Part shown: in pieces, positions 1 to 6,480 of the stretch
How positions within the stretch are numbered: position 1 is the first letter of the stretch
Layout of the letters: each line of letters begins with the position of its first letter
From: Actinomycetes bacterium
GTDB lineage: Bacteria > Actinomycetota > Acidimicrobiia > Acidimicrobiales > RAAP-2
Direction of reading: 5' to 3'
Assembly (NCBI GenBank): GCA_021791615.1
Contig: JAJYWG010000402.1
Span: 1-6,591, forward strand
Length of the DNA: 6,591 bases
The notes under the pieces: model-generated
Told to the model about the DNA's origin: nothing
What the model saw: the letters and a program-made list of their open reading frames with translations, nothing else
Database searches by the model: none
Made by a program: the position numbers and the translations under genes

Positions 1-1
1 G

Positions 2-3000
2 GGCGTCTCGTTCCACCTCGACCCGGCCGGATCGTCGCTGACCGTGCCGGTGGCGAGCGGGATCACCGTCACCCTCACCAGCCTGTCGGTGACCGGGGGC
101 GTCGGGACCGGCATCGCCGTCGACGGTTCGGCCAGCGCCTCCATCCCCACCCTCAGCTCGTCGCCGCTCACCGTCACCGTCTCCGACGACGACGGTGCCT
201 TGGTCGTGGCAGTGGCCGGCATCGACCTCTCCCAGCTCGGCATCCCCCTCACCGGGTTCTTTGCCTACTCGTCGGCGCCAGTCGCTACCTTCGACACCGG
301 CGACACGGCGATCGGCACGGTGGCGTTGGCAAAGGGGTTCAACGGAGACGCCGTGCTCGTCCCCTCGGCAGGGGTCGCCTCGGCCCTCGAGGCAGCGGGG
401 TTCACGCTGCCCCCGGGGGGGACGATCACCTTCAGCGGGAGCTGGGACCCGGGGTCGTCGCCCTCCTTCACCGCCGACCTCCACGCCCCGCCCGGTTTCC
501 CTTTCCTTACGCTTCCTGACGGGGCCGCCCTGACCGGTGCCACCCTGTCCTTCTCGTCGGGAACGCTGTCGCTTGCCGTCTCGGGGGTGGTCCCCGTCCC
601 CGGGCAGGCACCGGCCACCGTCGCCCTCGACGTCGACATCGGGCTTACCGACGGGTCCTTCTCGGGCACGGCAACCGTCAGCGGCCTCGTCGTCTTCGGC
701 ACCGCCGTCGGCCTCAGGGGCACCATCTCGCGGAGCGCCCAGGGCGTGGTGACCGCGGACGTGACGACCTGCCAGCCGTCGGGCTCCTCCTGCACGCCCG
801 GCCCTATCGCCGGGCCGTTCACCCCGTTCCCCGGGGTCCCGGTCACCCTCACCGACGTCGGGCTCTCGCTCGGCACGTCTGGGCTCGCCGTCACCGGCAC
901 CTTGTCGGTCGACGGCCTCGGCTCCCTATCGCTCGACGGGACGCTCTCCTCCCTCGACACCTGGAGCCTGACGGTGGCTGCTGCCCAGGCACAGGCATGG
1001 CAGCCGGCGCCGTCGGTGACCATCGACGCCGCGCTGTCGGGGACCATCAGCGACAGCAGCGGAGTGGTCACCTTCTCGTTGTCGGCCACCGGCGTCGGCG
1101 CCAACCCACTGTTCGCCCTGTCGGTCGGCGGCGTGTCGCTCGCCGTCGACTCGGTCCAGCTCGGAGACGCGACGCCACCGTCGGGGTGCACCGTCGCCGC
1201 GGCGGGAGACCTGTGGCTTGCCGTCACCGGATCACTCGGCATCTCCCTCTCCGGCTTTTCCGGCTCGGCCTCGGCGAGTGGCTGCTTCGACCTCACCGCC
1301 GGGAGCTTCTCGCTGTCGGCCACCTTGAGCCAGCTGTCTGCCAGTTTCGCCGGTGGTGCGGTCGAGCTCGGTGCGCCGACGTTCACCCTCAGCGAGTCCC
1401 AGGGCTCCTACCAGGTCGCCGCCCGGCTCGTGCTCACCGTCCAGATGCCCGGGGGCGGGTCCCTCGTCCAGAACGCCACCTTGCAGATCGGTTCGGGCGG
1501 GACGTTCGTGGTGGGCACCGAGGCCAACCTGTCACAGTGGCTCGGCTCGAGCGGCGACACCGCCTACCTCTACTACGCGAGCGCCGCCGTGCCCGGGTTC
1601 CAGACCGGTGATCCCGCTCTCGGGACGATCGACCTGAGCCAGGGTCTCGACTTCGCCCTGTCCATCTCCCTGCCCGGCTCGGTCACCTCGGGCCTGTCGG
1701 CCATCGGCATCGACGTGCCGTCGGGGTCCGGTCTCGTCGCCGTGGGCACCGCCGACTTCCAGACGGACACCTACCTGCTCCGGATCTCGATCTCGCTCGG
1801 CTCGGGGCTCACCGTGTTCTCGAGCGCCGGCAGCTCGCTCGTGCTCGACTCGGGCTTCCTCCAGGTGGAGCTGAGCCCGGCCGGGCCGACCTTCTCGGTG
1901 GGCATGACCGCCACCCTCGACGTTGCTTCGCCCGGCTCGATCGGGTCGCCGTCGTCGCACCAGCTGACCGGCGAGCTGACTGTGAGCGACACGGGGATCA
2001 ACGTGAGCCTGTCGTTCGGGGGCTGCAGCGGCCCGTCGACGGGGTGGCAGGGCGCCTTTGGGATCAGCGGGCTCACCATCAAGTGCGCGGGCCTCGAGGG
2101 AGGGATCAGCTTCGGCGACGGCGTCCCGCTGCCCAACGTCGGCCTCTACGGCACGGTCACCGCCTTGCCGAGCAACGTGGCGACCACCATCGGCTACCTC
2201 GAGGGTGCGCCGATCACCTTCGCCTTCAACTTCGACCCGTTCCTCCTCGACCTCGCCATCGGCACCAAAAACTCGGGCACACCAGCGCTCGAGCCGTTCA
2301 AGGACTTCGGGCAGGCCAGCTTGCTCGAAGTCGACTACGCGTCGCTCTACATCTCCCCCGAGGGCGCCACCCTCGGGGGCACCACCTACCCGGCGGGATT
2401 GGGCCTCGGGTTCCAGGGGAGCGTCGAAGGCATCCAGATCTCGGTGCTCGCCAACATCGGCCTGGCCCCGCCGAGCATCAACTTCACCGGGTCGGTGTCG
2501 CAGATCACCATTGGCGGCCTGAGCATCGGACCGGTCAGCATCACGCTTGACGCCTCGCCGACCACCTTCAAGTTCGAGTTCGACGGCTCGCTGTCCCTCG
2601 GGCCCGGCAGCGCCCAGATCGGCCCCGCCCTCGAGGTCGGGGGCTCGCTGTCGGCGTCGGTGTCGATCAAGGTCTCCACTAGCGGCATCAGCGCCTTCAT
2701 CTGGGGGAGCGTCTCGGTCGAGGTGGCCTCCTACGTGGCCACCCAAGCCTGCTACTACAAGGGGTGGATCCCCTACCCGTGCGACTACCAGTGGGAGGGG
2801 ACCTCGGCCTCCTTCACGCTGCAAAAGACCGGGTTCTCGGTCACCGGCAGCGGTGTGACGCTCGAAGCCGACGGCTACTCGATCACCTTCGACTACAACG
2901 GCTCGATGTCGGTTGCCACCGGCGACGTCGGCGGCCTGTCCGCCCGACCCGACGCCGGGGCGACCACCGGGCCCTCTGCTCCCGTGCTCGTCGACCGGGT

Positions 3001-4510
3001 CAGTCGGGTCGGTGGGACGGGCGAGGTTGCTCCGGCCGGCCCCATCCAGGTGGTCGCCTACGTGCGCCGCGTCGGACGGGCGGTCCTCGTTGCCACCCCG
3101 CTCCTCGGCGGGACCGCTGGCGGACCCGGGGGGTCGGGCGGCGGCGCCGAGACGGGAAGTCCCGCCTCCGGAAGCCCCGCGTCGCCTGCCCGCCGGGCGG
3201 TCGTCACGCCGCAGGACCCCGTCGCCCAGGTGGCCCCGAGCGGTGCGTCGGCCACGTTCGGAGGGGGCGCACCGCAGGGGGCGTGGTTGTCGACGGGCTC
3301 GTTGGCCGACGGGCACGGCTTCGGGGCGGTGGCCAGCCTGCCCGGTGGTGACGTGCTGGTCGCCGGAGGTGTCGGCTCGGCTGGCCAAGCGGTGTCCTCA
3401 GCCGAGGTCTACGACCCGGTGACCGGCGCGTGGACGACCACCGGGTCGCTCGCGGTGGCGCGGGTCGGGGCGGCGACTGCCAGCCTGCCCGGTGGTGACG
3501 TGCTGGTCGCCGGTGGGCTCGGGACGGACCACCGACCGCTTGCCTCTGCTGAAGTCTACGACCCGCGGACCGGCTCGTGGTCGGCCGCCGGCTCGCTCGC
3601 CACGGCCCGGGCGTTCGCCTCGGTGGTCGTCCTGGGCGATGGCCGCGTGCTGGTCGCCGGCGGCGAAGGCGTCGGCCACCGACCACTCGCCTCTGCCGAG
3701 ATCTACGACCCGGCGACTGGTCGCTGGTCGCAGACGGCCTCGCTGGCGAAGCCCCGGGTGTTCGCTGCCGCCGCTCCGTTGCCCGGCGGTGGCGCGCTGG
3801 TGGCGGGCGGCTTCGACGCCCAAGGTGCCCTGGCCACGGCCGAGCGGTACGACCCGACGACGGGCCGTTGGTCGTCTGCCGGAACCATGAGCGTGCCACG
3901 ACTGCTGGCATCGGCAGCCGTCCTCCACGGGGGTGACGTGCTGGTGGTCGGAGACGGGAACGCCGCCGACCGGTACGACCCGGCGACGAACTCGTGGCGG
4001 GCAACCGGAGGGCTGTCCGTGTCACCCGTCCTGCCGGGCGTCGCCACACTGGCCGACGGCGAGGTGCTGGCGGTGGGTGGCGAGAACGCCGGGCAGCCGT
4101 TGGCCTCTGCCGAGGCCTACGACCCGGCAACCGGCGCGTGGACGAGCGCTGGTTCCCTGGCGACGCCGCGGGCGGCCGCCGCGGTCGTAGCCCTCTCGAA
4201 CGGGCAGGTGCTCGTCACCGGCGGGATCGTCGAGGGTCCCGGGGAGCCCGGCTCCCTGGTGCTGCCCACTTCCTCCGAGCTCTACACGCCAACGGCGGCG
4301 GACCAGGTCGCCCTCCCCGCCGGGACGCCACCGGTCCCTGGGCCCGGAGGACCCGGAGGACCAGGCGGACCGGGTTCGGCTGGCTACGCCCTGCTCGTTG
4401 GGTTGCTGGCCGGCGCCGCCCTCCTCGTCTTTGCGGCAGCCAACGCGGTTGCCTACCGCCGGCGGTCTCGTCGACCTCAGCAGGCGGCTCGAACCGGCCA
4501 ACGCCCCTGA
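2..4510 (+). CDS. Giant kelch-repeat surface protein with C-terminal membrane anchor (5' partial)
   Basis: A probable cell-surface protein; its ligand or activity is unknown. The frame is open from base 2 (first codons read GVSFHLDPAGSSLTV), so the GTG at 44 is probably internal and the true start and signal peptide lie outside the window. Counting residues from that GTG: about 1-1000 is Gly/Ser/Thr/Val/Leu-rich with alternating beta-strand patterns, an internal duplication (51-135 and 486-571) and all eight cysteines (243, 250, 382, 414, 661, 681, 903, 913). Residues 1021-1078 are a Gly/Ser/Pro/Ala linker. Residues 1079-1418 hold seven kelch repeats (LxxGxVLVAGG...SAEVYDPxTGxW). Residues 1433-1444 are GPGGPGGPGGPG, 1448-1470 a transmembrane helix, and the last 18 residues an Arg-rich tail. 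This order implies an outside ectodomain and an inside tail. Kelch propellers usually bind proteins or sugars; no catalytic residues are evident. The gene stops at TGA 4508-4510 and converges on the DUF2079 gene. Coding status is secure, surface location likely, function open. Confidence 0.93.
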   Translation, partial: GVSFHLDPAGSSLTVPVASGITVTLTSLSVTGGVGTGIAVDGSASASIPTLSSSPLTVTVSDDDGALVVAVAGIDLSQLGIPLTGFFAYSSAPVATFDTGDTAIGTVALAKGFNGDAVLVPSAGVASALEAAGFTLPPGGTITFSGSWDPGSSPSFTADLHAPPGFPFLTLPDGAALTGATLSFSSGTLSLAVSGVVPVPGQAPATVALDVDIGLTDGSFSGTATVSGLVVFGTAVGLRGTISRSAQGVVTADVTTCQPSGSSCTPGPIAGPFTPFPGVPVTLTDVGLSLGTSGLAVTGTLSVDGLGSLSLDGTLSSLDTWSLTVAAAQAQAWQPAPSVTIDAALSGTISDSSGVVTFSLSATGVGANPLFALSVGGVSLAVDSVQLGDATPPSGCTVAAAGDLWLAVTGSLGISLSGFSGSASASGCFDLTAGSFSLSATLSQLSASFAGGAVELGAPTFTLSESQGSYQVAARLVLTVQMPGGGSLVQNATLQIGSGGTFVVGTEANLSQWLGSSGDTAYLYYASAAVPGFQTGDPALGTIDLSQGLDFALSISLPGSVTSGLSAIGIDVPSGSGLVAVGTADFQTDTYLLRISISLGSGLTVFSSAGSSLVLDSGFLQVELSPAGPTFSVGMTATLDVASPGSIGSPSSHQLTGELTVSDTGINVSLSFGGCSGPSTGWQGAFGISGLTIKCAGLEGGISFGDGVPLPNVGLYGTVTALPSNVATTIGYLEGAPITFAFNFDPFLLDLAIGTKNSGTPALEPFKDFGQASLLEVDYASLYISPEGATLGGTTYPAGLGLGFQGSVEGIQISVLANIGLAPPSINFTGSVSQITIGGLSIGPVSITLDASPTTFKFEFDGSLSLGPGSAQIGPALEVGGSLSASVSIKVSTSGISAFIWGSVSVEVASYVATQACYYKGWIPYPCDYQWEGTSASFTLQKTGFSVTGSGVTLEADGYSITFDYNGSMSVATGDVGGLSARPDAGATTGPSAPVLVDRVSRVGGTGEVAPAGPIQVVAYVRRVGRAVLVATPLLGGTAGGPGGSGGGAETGSPASGSPASPARRAVVTPQDPVAQVAPSGASATFGGGAPQGAWLSTGSLADGHGFGAVASLPGGDVLVAGGVGSAGQAVSSAEVYDPVTGAWTTTGSLAVARVGAATASLPGGDVLVAGGLGTDHRPLASAEVYDPRTGSWSAAGSLATARAFASVVVLGDGRVLVAGGEGVGHRPLASAEIYDPATGRWSQTASLAKPRVFAAAAPLPGGGALVAGGFDAQGALATAERYDPTTGRWSSAGTMSVPRLLASAAVLHGGDVLVVGDGNAADRYDPATNSWRATGGLSVSPVLPGVATLADGEVLAVGGENAGQPLASAEAYDPATGAWTSAGSLATPRAAAAVVALSNGQVLVTGGIVEGPGEPGSLVLPTSSELYTPTAADQVALPAGTPPVPGPGGPGGPGGPGSAGYALLVGLLAGAALLVFAAANAVAYRRRSRRPQQAARTGQRP
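254..418 (+). repeat. Internal protein duplication, copy A (core)
   Basis: Residues 71-125 (numbered from the GTG at 44) align without gaps to residues 507-561 of the same protein at a constant offset of 436. By hand count 20 of 55 positions are identical. The most conserved stretch is F-x-T-G-D-x-A-x-G-T-x-x-L-x-x-G (83-98), followed by V-x-S-x-L-x-A-x-G and P-x-G. Similarity extends upstream through a Val-Val pair and an Asp/Asn-Leu-Ser-Gln motif with small indels, and more loosely downstream, so the full module may be about 120-160 residues. The domain family is not recognised. Confidence 0.7.
1562..1726 (+). repeat. Internal protein duplication, copy B (core)
   Basis: This is the second copy of the module, residues 507-561, carrying FQTGDPALGTIDLSQG where copy A has FDTGDTAIGTVALAKG. 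The upstream motif is NLSQ (495-498) against DLSQ (61-64) in copy A. About 370 residues of other beta-rich sequence separate the two copies. The DNA of the copies differs clearly, so the duplication is old and is held at the protein level. Confidence 0.7.
2750..2803 (+). other. Aromatic-rich cysteine loop in the ectodomain
   Basis: Residues 903-920 contain CYYKGWIPYPC followed by DYQWEGT. Two cysteines nine residues apart enclose Tyr, Tyr, Trp and Tyr, with a further Tyr and Trp just outside. The rest of the N-terminal 1,000 residues is dominated by small and aliphatic residues, so this aromatic cluster stands out. It looks like a disulfide-closed surface loop that could contact a ligand such as a carbohydrate; that role is inference. 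Confidence 0.45.
3104..3277 (+). other. Low-complexity Gly/Ser/Pro/Ala interdomain linker
   Basis: Residues 1021-1078 include runs such as GGTAGGPGGSGGG and SPASGSPASPA and lack aromatic residues apart from one Phe near the end. The stretch separates the beta-rich N-terminal region from the first kelch repeat and reads as a flexible linker. It is in frame and uninterrupted. Confidence 0.65.
3278..4297 (+). repeat. Seven tandem kelch repeats (beta-propeller)
   Basis: Repeats start at the G/N-x-W motif at 3278, 3425, 3572, 3719, 3863, 3989 and 4133, with lengths of 49, 49, 49, 48, 42, 48 and about 55 residues. Each has the kelch pattern: Trp, then a GSLA-type turn, a hydrophobic strand, LPGGDVLVAGG or similar, then SAEVYDPxT. 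Seven units could close a single propeller. Repeat 5 is short and has VVGDG in place of the diglycine, losing most of the segment before RYDP. Repeat 7 carries an insertion (about GPGEPGSLVLPT) before SSELYTP. This repeat class is common in secreted actinobacterial proteins; the His often seen before the second strand is mostly absent here. Confidence 0.9.
3332..3513 (+). repeat. Exact 35-bp direct repeat between kelch units 1 and 2
   Basis: Bases 3332-3366 and 3479-3513 are identical over 35 bp at a spacing of 147 bp, exactly one repeat unit. They encode the same strand-turn-strand segment (ASLPGGDVLVAG). The other kelch units encode similar residues with different codons here, so units 1 and 2 appear to be the youngest duplication or to have been homogenised by gene conversion. 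Confidence 0.8.
4340..4375 (+). repeat. Gly-Gly-Pro spacer repeat before the membrane anchor
   Basis: Twelve codons encode GPGGPGGPGGPG, made of near-identical 9-bp units that vary mainly at third positions. The spacer sits between the end of the propeller and the transmembrane helix, where a flexible stalk is expected in an anchored surface protein. Confidence 0.7.
4385..4453 (+). other. C-terminal transmembrane helix of the kelch protein
   Basis: Residues 1448-1470 start YALLVGLLAGAALLVF and form a 23-residue stretch free of charged residues, followed by YRRRSRRPQQAARTGQRP to the end. By the positive-inside rule the Arg-rich tail is cytoplasmic and the rest is outside. No LPxTG-type sortase motif precedes the helix, so stable membrane anchoring is more likely than wall attachment. 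Confidence 0.8.
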
Positions 4511-4522
4511 GCCGGCAGGAGC

Positions 4523-4547
4523 CCCGTGGCATACGGTGCCGAACGGG
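4523..4547 (+). terminator. Candidate hairpin terminator after the kelch gene
   Basis: Twelve bases after the stop codon, CCCGT GGCA pairs with TGCC (2-nt bulge GA) ACGGG around a TACGG loop, giving nine base pairs. No T-run follows, so it is not a classical intrinsic terminator, although U-poor hairpins are often found after actinobacterial genes. Confidence 0.4.
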
Positions 4548-4561
4548 AGGGCCGGGACCAC

Positions 4562-4597
4562 CCATGTCCGGCAGGTGGCCCATGTCCGACAGGTGGC
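4562..4597. repeat. 18-bp tandem duplication in the convergent intergenic region
   Basis: Bases 4562-4579 (CCATGTCCGGCAGGTGGC) and 4580-4597 are adjacent direct copies with one G/A difference. The word GTCCG recurs at 4604 and 4619, suggesting decayed further copies. No ORF worth calling uses this region; a recent slippage duplication in unconstrained spacer is the simplest reading. Confidence 0.7.
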
Positions 4598-4640
4598 GCA
4601 GCTGTCCGGGGACGCGGTGTCCGACCGCCACCGTGTCAAC

Positions 4641-4662
4641 CGAGTCGTCGGGCAGCGGCTCG
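4641..4662. terminator. Weak hairpin near the 3' end of the DUF2079 gene
   Basis: CGAGTCGT and GCGGCTCG flank a six-base loop, 10 bases beyond the end of the minus-strand gene. In plus-strand RNA this gives eight pairs including two G-U wobbles. In minus-strand RNA two positions become A-C mismatches, so it is a poor terminator for the gene it follows. It may instead back up termination of the kelch gene. There is no T-run on either side. Confidence 0.22.
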
Positions 4663-4671
4663 TCTGCCTGG

Positions 4672-6243
4672 CTACGGCCCGCTCGGCAGGGTGACCGAAC
4701 GGACTCCCGGGCCGGGATGCCAGAGGTAGGCGTAGACGCCGGCTGCGTGCGCGATCTGGACGGCACCGAGGTGAGCGTCGACGAAGTGGGCCAGTCGCAG
4801 CGTCTGCGCGGCAGTCGCCGCCACGAAGCCCTGACGTGGGACGAGGACGAACAGCACCTCGGGCTCGCGCACCAAGACGACCTTGCCCCCGGGCGAGGTG
4901 CCCAGATAGGAGTACACCCAGAGGCGGCCAGCAAACCTGCCCACGACTCCGTTGGAGGCGACGACCTCGGCATTGGTCGGGGTACGGGCAAGGACGTCAG
5001 CGAGGACCGACGCGGTGGCCGGCGGGATCTTGGCGAACTCTGCTCTCGCCTCGGGGGCGAACTGGACGGAGAGGTTGAGCACCTGGGCGAGGGCCCCGGC
5101 TCCCACGAGTGCGCCCACCACCGCGACCCAGGTCGAACGTCGCGCCAGCACCCACCTCAGAGCGACGAACGAGCCGACGGGGACGAACAGGAAGACAGCC
5201 AGCTCTTGGTAGGAGGCGATCGGCGAGATCACGGTCGGACTGTGGTTGAGCACGCTCGGTAGCACGATCACGACGCTGATGGGTAAGCCGATCACCGTCG
5301 CCACGCCGAGGAGGCTGGACCCGGCGACGATGTGCCAGACGTCTCGCCACCGGTGAGCGATCGTCCGGAACGCCGTCGAAGGGTGCTCGAGCACCCCGGC
5401 GACGACCGCGCTCAGTGTGACCGTACCGCCCGGCTTCACGTGGGCCAGATAGCCGTAGTTGGTCGAGAGCTGGCTTCCCGCGTCGAGCCCGAGGCCGCTC
5501 AGGATGGTGACCCATGCCACGCCGATGGCCAGCAAGGCTGCACCTTCGCGCTGTCGTCCCCGTCGGGCGACGAGCAGGACGATGGCCAGGCCGACCAGGA
5601 CGATCGACTCGACGGTGCCGCACGCAAGTGTGAGGGCAACCCAGATCCAGGGCCGGCCACGCTTCGACCAGAAGCCCCGGGCGGCGAGGAGGGCGAAGAG
5701 CGTGGCAAGTGCCTGCAGGTGGAAGTCGAACGCGTCGGCCCACCAGATCCATGGATCGGCGACAAGCACGACGAGCACCCCTGCTGCCAGCACGAGGAGG
5801 CGCGTGGGTACTGGGCGGGCCGTTGTGGCACTTGAGCCGCTTCCACCCGGTGCTACGAGGTCGAGCACCCAGGCGAATGCCACCGCTTCGGCCCCGACGG
5901 TGGCGACGTCCTGGACCACCAGCAGGGTGATGCCGTGGGGAAAGAGGAACCACAGCAGGGCGAGTGGGTAGGTGATCAGCTCGAAATGGTTGGTGAGAAA
6001 GGGCGCAGTCCGGTAGAGGGTGCCTTCCGGGTCGAGGTGACCGTGAGCGATCGCCACCCACGCCTGGTCGAACAGGGCGAAGTCCGACGTGAGGTCGAAG
6101 TGCCGATAGAGGAAGGCACTCTGGTTGAGCAAGCCGGCGAGCTGGAGGAGCAGGAGGCCGAGGCCTACCCACCAGAGGGTACGCACTGCCGGGGGCCACC
6201 GGCGGCGTTCGGTCCGTACCCGGTGAGCGGGGGAGCGCGTCAC
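4672..6243 (-). CDS. DUF2079 family polytopic membrane protein
   Basis: A 523-residue integral membrane protein of the DUF2079 family, thought to be related to GT-C glycosyltransferases; the substrate is unknown. The N-terminus is Arg-rich (seven Arg in residues 1-21), followed by a transmembrane helix at about 23-39. The family signature follows: FDLTSDFALFDQAWVAIAHG (49-68) and TAPFLTNHFEL (79-89). A second family-like motif, DAFDFHLQAL (170-179), sits in the next extracytoplasmic stretch. Further hydrophobic segments lie near 90-130, 149-163, 174-190, 199-227, 236-253, 307-331, 348-367 and 371-392. A soluble C-terminal part (about 400-523) contains IPPATASVLADVLARTP, resembling the family's usual C-terminal region. 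Length is normal. The start is GTG at 6243-6241, the only ATG/GTG/TTG back to the in-frame stop at 6334-6336; a GTG at 6186-6184 would drop the Arg-rich segment. No convincing Shine-Dalgarno is seen. Translation is intact, ending in TAG at 4674-4672. Confidence 0.9.
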   Translation of the reverse strand: MTRSPAHRVRTERRRWPPAVRTLWWVGLGLLLLQLAGLLNQSAFLYRHFDLTSDFALFDQAWVAIAHGHLDPEGTLYRTAPFLTNHFELITYPLALLWFLFPHGITLLVVQDVATVGAEAVAFAWVLDLVAPGGSGSSATTARPVPTRLLVLAAGVLVVLVADPWIWWADAFDFHLQALATLFALLAARGFWSKRGRPWIWVALTLACGTVESIVLVGLAIVLLVARRGRQREGAALLAIGVAWVTILSGLGLDAGSQLSTNYGYLAHVKPGGTVTLSAVVAGVLEHPSTAFRTIAHRWRDVWHIVAGSSLLGVATVIGLPISVVIVLPSVLNHSPTVISPIASYQELAVFLFVPVGSFVALRWVLARRSTWVAVVGALVGAGALAQVLNLSVQFAPEARAEFAKIPPATASVLADVLARTPTNAEVVASNGVVGRFAGRLWVYSYLGTSPGGKVVLVREPEVLFVLVPRQGFVAATAAQTLRLAHFVDAHLGAVQIAHAAGVYAYLWHPGPGVRSVTLPSGP

Positions 6244-6480
6244 CGAGGTGACAGGGCCGATCCCTGGCTCGCAACCACGCGACCTGTCTCTGGCACCACT
6301 CGAGTGGGTCTCAGACGACGCGCACAGGAGGCGTCAGCTCGGCATCAGCAGCGAACGCGGTCGCGCAATGGGCAGGTCTGTTCATTGCTGCGGACTCGCT
6401 AGCTCGCGAACGTCAGCAGACGACCCCGTGGGTGGAGCGGTCTCGCTCAACGAAATGTCGGAACCGTCGGGAGTGGATGT
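6244..6480. other. Upstream region of the DUF2079 gene, no confident gene
   Basis: This 237-bp stretch is somewhat less GC-rich than the flanking genes. No good -35/-10 pair or ribosome binding site for the minus-strand gene could be picked out. A bulged hairpin is possible at 6386-6418 (TGCT, GAC and TCGC pairing with GCGA, GTC and AGCA), without a T-run. The right part may be the 3' end of a minus-strand gene (6382-6591), listed separately. Confidence 0.5.

Noticed and set aside
44..46. GTG at 44 as the true start of the kelch gene
   Set aside because: The frame is open to the window edge with beta-like coding sequence, there is no ribosome binding site before it, and no signal peptide follows although the protein is evidently exported.
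265..1386. 373-codon minus-strand open frame
   Set aside because: Lies entirely inside the kelch gene, is low-complexity Pro/Ser/Val-rich and has no motif; a shadow frame.
1532..3388. 618-codon open frame on the minus strand, antisense to the kelch gene
   Set aside because: Arg/Gly/Asp-rich composition without recognisable domains; it is the expected shadow of a high-GC gene with biased third positions. The plus frame has clear domains throughout.
3994..5262. 422-codon plus-strand open frame crossing the convergent intergenic gap
   Set aside because: Arg/Gly-rich, runs through the end of the kelch gene and antisense into the DUF2079 gene, with no domain; chance open frame.
4997..6274. 425-codon minus-strand frame overlapping the DUF2079 gene
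   Set aside because: Same strand but another frame; Arg/Pro-rich with no membrane segments, whereas the DUF2079 frame carries the family motifs.
6386..6418. Bulged hairpin as a terminator
   Set aside because: The stem is broken by two bulges and there is no T-run, so it is kept only as a remark on the intergenic region.
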